Source: Micromonospora sp. WMMA1363
GTDB taxonomy: Bacteria > Actinomycetota > Actinomycetes > Mycobacteriales > Micromonosporaceae
Length of the DNA: 64,000 nt
Assembly (NCBI RefSeq): GCF_030345795.1
Contig: NZ_JAUALB010000001.1
Span: 2,537,001 to 2,601,000 of the forward strand
Direction: 5' to 3'
Below, in pieces: positions 25,795-32,099 of this stretch (its first letter is position 1; every line of letters starts with the position of its first letter). The notes below the pieces were generated by a model. It was not told the DNA's origin. It saw only the letters and a list, made by a program, of their open reading frames with translations, and searched no databases. The translations under genes and the position numbers were made by a program.

Positions 25795-26709
25795 GTGGGC
25801 CCAAGTCATGACCACCACGGGGCGGTCGCGAACGCGGCGGAGCGGCACCGGAGCCGCCTCTGGGCCGCCTTCGGGCTGCTCGCCACCCTGATGACGGTGG
25901 AGGCGGTGGCCGCGTTCCACACCGGGTCGCTGGCGCTGCTCAGCGACGCCGGACACATGTTCACCGACGTGCTCGGCATCGGCATGGCGCTCGCCGCCCT
26001 CACCGCCACCCGCCGCCGCAACGGCGATCCGCAGCGCACCTTCGGCCTCTACCGGCTGGAGGTGCTGGCCGCGCTCGCCAACGCCCTACTGCTCTCCGGC
26101 GTGGCGATCTACGTGGTGGTGGAGGCCGTACGCCGCTTCGGCGACCCGCCGGAGGTGCTGACCGGCCCGATGCTCGCGGTGGCAGTCCTCGGCCTGCTGG
26201 CCAACCTGGTAGCCTTCGTCCTGCTGCGACCCGGCGCACGGGAGAGCATCAACCTCCAGGGCGCCTACCTCGAGGTGCTGGGCGACCTGCTCGGCAGCCT
26301 CGGCGTGATCGGAGCGGCCCTACTGATCGCGGGCACCAACTGGTGGTGGGCCGACCCGCTGGTCGCGGTCGCCATCGGCGTGTTCATCCTGCCGCGCACC
26401 TGGCGGCTCGGGCGGGCGGCGCTGCGCATCCTCGTCCAGGCCGCCCCGGAGCACCTCCAGGTCACCGCCGTGCACGACCGCCTGGTGACCGTTCCGGGCG
26501 TCTGCGAGGTGCACGACCTGCACGTCTGGACGCTCACCTCAGGCATGGAGGTGGCCTCCGCCCACCTCACCATGGCACCCGGCGCCGACGTCGGCGCGGT
26601 CCTGGCCGCGGCGCGGGCCACGCTGCGGGAGGAATTCCACATCGAGCATGCGACGTTGCAGACCGAGCCCGGTGCGACCCACGGAGCCTGCGGGTCGGTC
26701 GAGTGGTGA
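25795..26709 (+). CDS. Cation diffusion facilitator (zinc-type efflux) transporter
   Basis: A 304-residue member of the CDF family that exports divalent cations such as zinc in exchange for protons. Six transmembrane helices are visible between residues 25 and 200. The metal site motif HTGSLALLSDAGHMFTDVLG lies in helix 2 (about residues 41-60) and its partner in helix 5. A short His-rich N-terminus (SHDHHG) and the C-terminal cytoplasmic CDF domain (LHVWTLTSGMEVASAHLTM) are present. The GTG at 25795 has GGAAGG 7 bases before it; a GTG 18 bases upstream is an alternative. It is probably expressed from the dyad-covered promoter just upstream. Confidence 0.92.
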   Translation: MGPSHDHHGAVANAAERHRSRLWAAFGLLATLMTVEAVAAFHTGSLALLSDAGHMFTDVLGIGMALAALTATRRRNGDPQRTFGLYRLEVLAALANALLLSGVAIYVVVEAVRRFGDPPEVLTGPMLAVAVLGLLANLVAFVLLRPGARESINLQGAYLEVLGDLLGSLGVIGAALLIAGTNWWWADPLVAVAIGVFILPRTWRLGRAALRILVQAAPEHLQVTAVHDRLVTVPGVCEVHDLHVWTLTSGMEVASAHLTMAPGADVGAVLAAARATLREEFHIEHATLQTEPGATHGACGSVEW

Positions 26710-26741
26710 CGAACACATCCGCGATCTGACGGGATGTTCGT
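26709..26741 (+). terminator. Hairpin after the cation-efflux gene
   Basis: ACGAACACATCC and GGGATGTTCGT form a stem with one bulged base around a 10-base loop, starting at the stop codon of the transporter. It also separates that gene from the riboswitch-controlled unit. Confidence 0.5.
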
Positions 26742-26866
26742 TGGTGACATCCGATCCGACTGTCGTCACACGGACACCCTGGGTAACTCCCACTGCAATC
26801 GCCCCAGCCACACCGGTAGGCTCTGTTCCGGCCTCCGCCAGGCGGCACCCACCGGTGCCGGCGGCG

Positions 26867-26980
26867 GCCGCCGCCTAATCGCCCCCGCGGGGCGAGCCGG
26901 GGAACCAGGTACCTGGGGTGCATCCGCGCCAGCGGTAGGGATCTTCCGTCCCGAACCCGTCAGCTAACCCGGTCGGCGGC
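26867..26980 (+). promoter_or_regulatory. c-di-AMP riboswitch (ydaO/yuaA type)
   Basis: The leader of the next gene carries the conserved blocks of the ydaO aptamer in order: CCGGGGAACCA, TGGGGTGCATCCGCG, GCGGTAGGG, CGTCCCGAACCCGTCAGCTA, closed by a 7-bp P1 stem GCCGCCG (26867-26873) with CGGCGGC (26974-26980). In actinomycetes this riboswitch controls cell-wall-acting secreted proteins, and the downstream gene encodes one. Just 5' of the aptamer, GGCGGC repeats can pair with the 5' strand of P1, a possible alternative (ligand-free) stem. Confidence 0.87.
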
Positions 26981-27002
26981 TGACGGAAGGACATGTGGAT
27001 CA

Positions 27003-28064
27003 ATGCCGGAAGTGGCACCCGAACGACATGCCGCCCGGGTGGTGGCCCTGATCATCGCGGCCCTCACCCTCACCCTCGGTCTCGGCGTCGCGCCGGTCGC
27101 CCCCGCGGCGGCCGTTCCCCCGGCCCGCCAGGCCGCCGCACCCGGGGACGATCCGGAGGGCGGCACCCCCGCCCTCCGCGCGCAGCTCGAGGCGGCCAGC
27201 AAGGGCTACCTGGACGCCAAACGGGCCCTGGACACCTCGGTGAAGCGGCAGGCACAACTCGCCGAACAGCTCAAAGCCACCGAGACCCGGCTCGCCGAAC
27301 AGACCACCCGGGTCGGCGAGCTGGCCGGCCTGGCGTACCGCACCGGCCGGCTCGGCGCCGCGTCGGCGCTGCTCAACAGCGGCACACCGGAGGGCTTCAT
27401 GGACCGGGCCGCCGCCTTGGACGCGGTCACCGCCAACGAGGACCAGGCCCTGCGCGAGCTGCGGGACAACCGAGACCAGGTCGCCGAGGCCAAGCTCGCG
27501 GTGGAGGTCGAGATCGTCGAGCAACGCAAGCAGCAGGCGGTGATGGCCAAGCGCAAGCAGCAGGCGGAGCGGGCGCTCACCACGGCCAACTCCCGGGCCG
27601 CCCAGGCTCCCGCCAGCCGGGGCGGGTCCCGGACCGCCGCGCCGGCCCCGCGCAACTCGGACGGCTCCTGGCCGCGGGAGTCGTGCAGCGTCAACGACCC
27701 GACCCCGGCCAACGGCTGCATCACCCCCCGGACGCTCCACGCGCTCAACCAGGCCAAAGCGGCCGGATTCACCCGGTACGTCTCGTGCTACCGCCCCGGC
27801 GGCTCGGGCGAGCACCCGAAGGGCCGGGCCTGCGACTTCGCGGCCCAGAAGAACGGCTTCGGCGGTGCCGCCACCGGGGGCGACCGGACCTACGGCAACA
27901 ACCTGGCGGCGTTCTTCGTCAACAACGCCGACCGGCTCGCCGTGCTCTACGTGATCTGGTACCGGCAGATCTGGCTGCCCAGCAGCGGGTGGAAGTCATA
28001 CAGCGGAGCGCGCGGCGATCCGTCCAGCGACCACACCAACCACGTGCACCTGTCGGTCTACTGA
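27003..28064 (+). CDS. Secreted coiled-coil protein with C-terminal peptidase-like domain
   Basis: A 353-residue exported protein. The signal peptide spans about residues 1-38 (VVALIIAALTLTLGLGVAPVAPAAA). A long coiled-coil (about residues 55-190: LRAQLEAASKGYLDAKRALD, KATETRLAEQ, EQRKQQAVMAKRKQQAERAL) follows, then a linker. The C-terminal domain of about 140 residues (SCSVNDPTPANGCITPRTLHALNQAKAAGF...ACDFAAQ...HTNHVHLSVY) resembles the domain found after coiled coils in actinobacterial wall-associated proteins. Its HVHLSVY end and DFA motif resemble D-Ala-D-Ala-peptidase-like folds. The riboswitch upstream supports a role in cell-wall remodelling. GGAAGGA precedes the ATG. Confidence 0.85.
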   Translation: MPEVAPERHAARVVALIIAALTLTLGLGVAPVAPAAAVPPARQAAAPGDDPEGGTPALRAQLEAASKGYLDAKRALDTSVKRQAQLAEQLKATETRLAEQTTRVGELAGLAYRTGRLGAASALLNSGTPEGFMDRAAALDAVTANEDQALRELRDNRDQVAEAKLAVEVEIVEQRKQQAVMAKRKQQAERALTTANSRAAQAPASRGGSRTAAPAPRNSDGSWPRESCSVNDPTPANGCITPRTLHALNQAKAAGFTRYVSCYRPGGSGEHPKGRACDFAAQKNGFGGAATGGDRTYGNNLAAFFVNNADRLAVLYVIWYRQIWLPSSGWKSYSGARGDPSSDHTNHVHLSVY

Positions 28065-28118
28065 CCACAGGCGGGCCGGGTCCGCCGGTCACCCGGACGG
28101 CCCCGGCCCGCCGTGGTC
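28063..28118 (+). terminator. Bidirectional hairpin terminator
   Basis: GACCACAGGCGGGCCGGG (28063-28080) pairs with CCCGGCCCGCCGTGGTC (28102-28118), broken only by a mismatch. It sits at the convergent ends of the secreted protein and the SRPBCC gene. Confidence 0.75.
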
Positions 28119-28572
28119 AGACGGAGGGCGGATCGGCGGCCAGCACGGCGCCGAGTCGACTGCCCAGCGCCAGATGGGCCGACCGGGCCTGCGCGAACAC
28201 GTACCCGAACAGCGACGCGGGCGCGGCGACGGTGACCTCCACGTCGATCCGGACACCGTCTGGATCAGCCGACAGCCGGGTGCGGTTGCGGACGGTCGTC
28301 GCCGGCCACTGCCGGGCCACAGTCACCACCTCGTCCGGATCGGCGACAAGCACGTCGGCGCGGTACGCGATCGGGAAACGCAGCCGTCCGACCGCCAGTT
28401 GGTCGGTGATCGCGTAGCTGGCGCGGGCACCGGACGCGGGCGGAAGCCGCCGGACCCGGACCATCAACGGATGCAACTCCACCTGCTGGAGCGGGTCGGC
28501 GAGCAACGCCGCGGCGACCACGGGCGCGCAGCGTGCCTGCACGGTATAGCTGAAGGATTCGCGCCTCAGCAC
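28117..28572 (-). CDS. SRPBCC family protein
   Basis: A 151-residue START-like fold protein (VLRRESFSYTVQARCAPVVAAALLADPLQQVELHPL). A central RFPIAYRADVLVADPDEVVTVARQWPATTVRNRTRL stretch forms the curved sheet, and the C-terminal helix FGYVFAQARSAHLALGSRL closes the cavity. No ligand can be assigned. The GTG at 28572 was chosen because GGGGAG lies 6 bases upstream; the open frame extends 53 codons further without a signal. Confidence 0.7.
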   Translation of the reverse strand: MLRRESFSYTVQARCAPVVAAALLADPLQQVELHPLMVRVRRLPPASGARASYAITDQLAVGRLRFPIAYRADVLVADPDEVVTVARQWPATTVRNRTRLSADPDGVRIDVEVTVAAPASLFGYVFAQARSAHLALGSRLGAVLAADPPSV

Positions 28573-28776
28573 GCCGTCTCCCCACCGTCGTGGCTCCGCC
28601 CGATCGTCGCCCACCCACGCCCGGCTGGCAATGCCCGATCGGACACCGACGAACGCCCACCCGCTCGCTACGGTCGACTGATACGGCACCACCGGGGTGA
28701 CCGAGCCGGTGTCGGCCAAGGGGGGACACACGCCGCCGACGAGCGCGGGGCGGTGAGTCGATGGCCGCCGAGTGGG

Positions 28777-29139
28777 TCAGGCGCCCGGGAGGACTTCCGG
28801 GGCCGCGGCACCCGCGTAGTAGGGCTCCGGGGCGCCGAAGAGACCGAGCAGGCCGGTCACCCAGAGCTGCCGGTGCACGAACCGGCTCGGCTGGGTGACC
28901 ACCAGCTTGACGCCGCTCACCTCGGCGGTCTGGAAGCCCGCGACCATGGCGCTGATGCCGACCGAGTCGATGAAGGTCACCAGCCGCATGTTCAGCTCGA
29001 TCCGGGTGGGGCGTCCCTTGGCCAGGATCTCGGCGATCGCCTCGCGCACCTCGTACGCGGTGTCCACGTCGATCTCGCCACGCGGCGCGATCTCGAGGAC
29101 ACCCCTGGGCAGGACCGACTTCACGATCGACAGGCTCAC
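28777..29139 (-). CDS. STAS-domain anti-sigma factor antagonist
   Basis: A 120-residue single STAS domain of the SpoIIAA/RsbV type. The phosphorylatable serine is in FIDSVGISAMV near residue 56, preceded by the usual hydrophobic strand. These antagonists bind an anti-sigma kinase when unphosphorylated and so free a sigma factor. No kinase or sigma partner is adjacent. The GTG at 29139 has GGAGGT before it; longer starts lack a signal. The last 20 residues after the STAS fold (GAPEPYYAGAAAPEVLPGA) form an extra tail. Confidence 0.85.
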   Translation of the reverse strand: MSLSIVKSVLPRGVLEIAPRGEIDVDTAYEVREAIAEILAKGRPTRIELNMRLVTFIDSVGISAMVAGFQTAEVSGVKLVVTQPSRFVHRQLWVTGLLGLFGAPEPYYAGAAAPEVLPGA

Positions 29140-29655
29140 GCGAGCACCTCCACTCGCCCATCCGACGGGCGCCTCATCAGTACGCGGGCCGCGACCGAGA
29201 GTATTCCTCCGACGCCCTCGGTCGCCACCCCTCGGGATGAGCAATTCTTGTGGTCCGGAGCTCCAAGTCGCCTATGTCCGGACATTTCACCTTCCGTTTC
29301 CACGATCGTCGGCGACGGACAGTCGCCGAACCAGAGTAGCTGTCCTCGGCCGTTCCGACCTCAACCCGGCCCGCCGGGGCGCCCCGCCCGGAATCGGGCC
29401 CCGCCCTCTTCCACCCCGCACGCCCCCACCTTCCACCCCGTACGCCCCCACCGGAAGTCGTTTTCCGCCGAGGCGTCCCCACCTCGCGCGCCGGCGCGTT
29501 GCCATATCGGCTACAGGCCGGTGGACCGCGGCACAGCCGACGCGGCACAGCCGACGCGGCGCGCGTGCCCCGGTGCGGTTGTTCGAGACACATAGCATCG
29601 ACGGACAGGACGGTACCGTGACGGAGGAACAATCGATGATCAGGAGAGCGGATCG
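29140..29655. other. Long intergenic region with duplicated start segment
   Basis: No convincing gene. A 16-base segment containing ATG (29632-29647) is repeated 20 bases later (29652-29667), where it starts a small lipoprotein gene. The first copy opens a seven-codon frame (MIRRADR) whose stop overlaps the second ATG. The left part is a divergent promoter region for the STAS gene. Confidence 0.6.
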
Positions 29656-29667
29656 ATGATCAGGAGA
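29632..29667 (+). repeat. 16-bp direct repeat spanning two start codons
   Basis: ATCGATGATCAGGAGA occurs at 29632-29647 and again at 29652-29667, a period of 20 bases. Each copy contains an ATG. A strong GGAGGAA ribosome site precedes the first, and AGGAGAG inside the first copy serves the second. Confidence 0.8.
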
Positions 29668-29796
29668 CTGGCCGCGCTGGCCGGGGTCGGTGCACTGCTC
29701 ACCCTCGTACTGGCCTGCGGTTTCGGCGGCGGTGAAGACGAGGACGAGGACGACGACTTTGCAGGACGCACGACGGTGGGCGTCGTCCTCCACTGA
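29656..29796 (+). CDS. Small lipoprotein with acidic tail
   Basis: A 46-residue protein, MIRRLAALAGVGALLTLVLA then CGFGGG, with a perfect lipobox LVLAC (Cys at residue 21). The mature part is only 26 residues and highly acidic (EDEDEDDD). The ATG is preceded by AGGAGAG from the upstream repeat copy. A seven-codon frame ends on its ATG (ATGA), suggesting coupled translation. Such tiny lipoproteins are easily missed. The function is unknown; the acidic cluster might bind cations. Confidence 0.55.
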   Translation: MIRRLAALAGVGALLTLVLACGFGGGEDEDEDDDFAGRTTVGVVLH

Positions 29797-29911
29797 CCCG
29801 GTTTGTGGCGCCCCGCCGCGGGGCAATGGCGCACCAGGCGATCCGCGACACGCCGGAGACCCGCCCGACGTCCGACGTGGCCGCCGGTTTCGGCATTCGA
29901 GGAGGTAGACG

Positions 29912-30319
29912 ATGTACCCAATCAAGCTGCTGGACCGCCGTGCCAAACCGGAGCGGATCGCGGACCAGGCGTGGCAGCACCTGGCCTCGGCGGTCAGCTT
30001 CGCGGGGGACAATGTCCGTCACTCCGCCCGCTCCGCCCGCCGTGGCGGCTCCGGTCTCGCCGACAACGCCGGCGACCTGGTCGGCTCGGCGGCCGAGGAG
30101 GCCCGGCGCCGCGCCACCCTGGCGTTCGACGCCCTCGCCGGCCGACGGCCGGCGCTGCCGTGGACGATGCTGATCGGCGCCGCGCTGGTCGGGGTGGCGG
30201 TCGGCTGGGCCGCCGGCACCGCGGCGCGCGCGGTAGGCAGCTGCTCGGACCGGTCGGCCGACGACATCGAGTTCGTCGACGTGGATCGACCCAGCTCCCC
30301 CGCCGACCTGGACGACTGA
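29912..30319 (+). CDS. Single-span membrane protein, unknown function
   Basis: A 135-residue protein: an N-terminal helical region rich in Ala, Arg and Ser (residues 1-80), one transmembrane helix (WTMLIGAALVGVAVGWAAGTAARAV, about 84-108) and an acidic cytoplasmic or outer tail (DDIEFVDVDRPSSPADLDD). The layout resembles small membrane-stress or YtxH-like proteins. An outstanding GAGGAGG ribosome site precedes the ATG. A perfect 18-bp terminator hairpin follows. Confidence 0.7.
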   Translation: MYPIKLLDRRAKPERIADQAWQHLASAVSFAGDNVRHSARSARRGGSGLADNAGDLVGSAAEEARRRATLAFDALAGRRPALPWTMLIGAALVGVAVGWAAGTAARAVGSCSDRSADDIEFVDVDRPSSPADLDD

Positions 30320-30332
30320 CACCGTTCACAGC

Positions 30333-30373
30333 CTGAGCACCCCCGGACGACCGAGTCGTCCGGGGGTGCTCAG
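30333..30373 (+). terminator. Perfect 18-bp stem terminator
   Basis: CTGAGCACCCCCGGACGA (30333-30350) and its exact complement (30356-30373) enclose a 5-base loop. It is the strongest hairpin seen in the window and lies 14 bases after the preceding stop. The 270 bases after it, up to the BON gene, show no other gene. Confidence 0.85.
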
Positions 30374-30642
30374 GGCGACCCGCGATCTCGCACCACCGAC
30401 CGGCCGCTGCGCCTCAACTGGATACGCGACCCGAAGCCGCGAGATCGACAGGTGCGGGGACCGAGGAGGGGCTCTGGGGCTGGTGAGAGAACTCAACCCG
30501 TCGTGGTGCAGGGCCAGAAGGCGGTCCCGATCGGCATGGCGGACCGACACCGTCACCCGCCCCGGGCGAGGGCGCCTCACCCGCCGAACGGACAGGATCG
30601 TGCCGGACGGGCGCGTGTCTGTCACCGAGGAGGGAGTCAGCG

Positions 30643-31329
30643 ATGACCATCATGACGATCAGCCGCACCGACCAGGACATCCAGGCCGCCGTGCTCGATG
30701 AGTTGACCTTCGAGCCCCGGGTGCGACCGCACGAGATCGGCGTGACCGTCACCGAGGGGGTGGTGACCCTGACCGGCCGGATCGACAGCTACGCCCGGAA
30801 GTGGGCCGCGGAGCGCGCCGCGCACCGGGTGCCGCGGGTCCGGGCTGTCGCCAACGACCTCACCGTGCAGATCGGCACCGCCGCCGAGCGCCCGGACCCG
30901 GACATCGCCACGGCAGTCGACCACAGCCTCGAGTGGGACGCCTTCGTACCGGTGGACCTGATCGACGTGAGCGTGTCGCACGGCTGGGTCACGCTGCACG
31001 GCGATGTGGAGTGGGAGTACCAGCGCCGGGCCGCCGAGCGTGCCGTCGCCCGGCTGACCGGCGTCCGCGGGGTGAGCAACGGTCTCTCCGTCCGCCCGTC
31101 CGTCCGTGCCGACGGGCACCTGCTCGCCGAGCGCATCGTCGACGCGCTCGCCCGTAACCAGGCCACCGAGGCGGAGCAGATCACCGTCCGGGTGCACGGC
31201 GACACCGTGCTGCTCGGCGGCTTGGTGCACTCGATACCCGAACGGGCCGAGGTCGAGCGGACCGTCTGGTCCGCCCCGGGGGTCCGGGAGGTGCAGAACC
31301 ACGTCGCCGTCGCCCCGGTGCTGCGGTAA
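30643..31329 (+). CDS. Triple BON-domain protein
   Basis: A 228-residue soluble protein made of three BON domains: about residues 8-75 (VTVTEGVVTLTGRIDSYARKWAAERAAHRVPRV), 85-150 (VDVSVSHGWVTLHGDVEWEYQRRAAERAVARLTGV) and 160-228 (ITVRVHGDTVLLGGLVHSIPERAEVERTVWSAPGV). Each shows the conserved G-x-V-x-L-x-G core. BON domains bind phospholipid or other ligands, and cytoplasmic versions are stress-induced. There is no signal peptide. A GAGGGAG ribosome site precedes the ATG. It lies near a DsbA-like protein gene. Confidence 0.88.
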   Translation: MTIMTISRTDQDIQAAVLDELTFEPRVRPHEIGVTVTEGVVTLTGRIDSYARKWAAERAAHRVPRVRAVANDLTVQIGTAAERPDPDIATAVDHSLEWDAFVPVDLIDVSVSHGWVTLHGDVEWEYQRRAAERAVARLTGVRGVSNGLSVRPSVRADGHLLAERIVDALARNQATEAEQITVRVHGDTVLLGGLVHSIPERAEVERTVWSAPGVREVQNHVAVAPVLR

Positions 31330-31497
31330 GCCCGGCCGGCGAACCACCCGGGCGGGGTGAGCCATCCTCACCCCGGTCCGGACGAGCCTGGGAGTCATGA
31401 CTGATCCGAACGGGCTGGCCCGACCCGGGCGCGCGACGCCCGGGTCCATGCCGCGCCGGGCGCGACACCACGGCACTGATCGGCAGGTGGTGGCGCA

Positions 31498-32046
31498 ATG
31501 ACCACGCCGCTCCAGGTCACCGCCCGCCTACGGATTCCGGTAACCGAAACCGACCACGTGCGGGGGCCGGCGAACGCGCCGGTCACGATCGTCGAGTACG
31601 GGGACTTCCAGTGCCGGTTCTGCGGGGCCGCGTACACGAACCTCGCCGAACTCCTCCGCCAGCGGGCCGACACGGTCCGGCTCATCTACCGACACTTCCC
31701 GATCGCCAACGTGCACCCGTACGCGCAGAGCGCCGCCGAGGCAGCCGAGGCCGCCGCCGGACGCGGGCGGTTCTGGGTGCTGCACGACTGGCTCTACGAA
31801 CACCAGGACCAGCTCGACCCGGTGCATCTGTCGCTCGGCATCGAGCAGGTCGGGCTGCCCGCCGACGAGATCAGCGCCGAGATGGGCGGTCAGACCCACA
31901 CCGACCGGGTGCGGCGCGACTTCGTCGGCGGCATCCACAGCGGCGTGGCTGCCGCCCCGACCCTGTTCGTCAACGACGTCCGCCACGACGGCGGCTACGA
32001 CCTCGCCGACCTGCTCGCCGCGGCCGACGCCGCCGCGCCCCCGTGA
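31498..32046 (+). CDS. DsbA/FrnE-like thioredoxin-fold oxidoreductase, cytoplasmic
   Basis: A 182-residue thioredoxin-fold protein. The active site is CRFC in VEYGDFQCRFCGAAYTNL near residues 38-41, followed by the helical insertion of DsbA-like proteins and the cis-Pro loop in AAAPTLFVNDVRH near 154. No signal peptide is present, so it should act in the cytoplasm, in contrast to exported DsbA. The nearest relatives in layout are Na+/H+ antiporter-associated DsbA-like domains. GCAGGTGG lies before the ATG. Confidence 0.85.
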   Translation: MTTPLQVTARLRIPVTETDHVRGPANAPVTIVEYGDFQCRFCGAAYTNLAELLRQRADTVRLIYRHFPIANVHPYAQSAAEAAEAAAGRGRFWVLHDWLYEHQDQLDPVHLSLGIEQVGLPADEISAEMGGQTHTDRVRRDFVGGIHSGVAAAPTLFVNDVRHDGGYDLADLLAAADAAAPP

Positions 32047-32099
32047 CCCCACCGAGGCGCGTCACACGGTGACCGGAACGCCGCGCCGATCAGGCCCGG

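Noticed and set aside
30374..30642. Minus-strand frame of 99 codons over the spacer before the BON gene
   Set aside because: It overlaps the terminator hairpin, has Arg/Pro-rich chance composition and no ribosome site.
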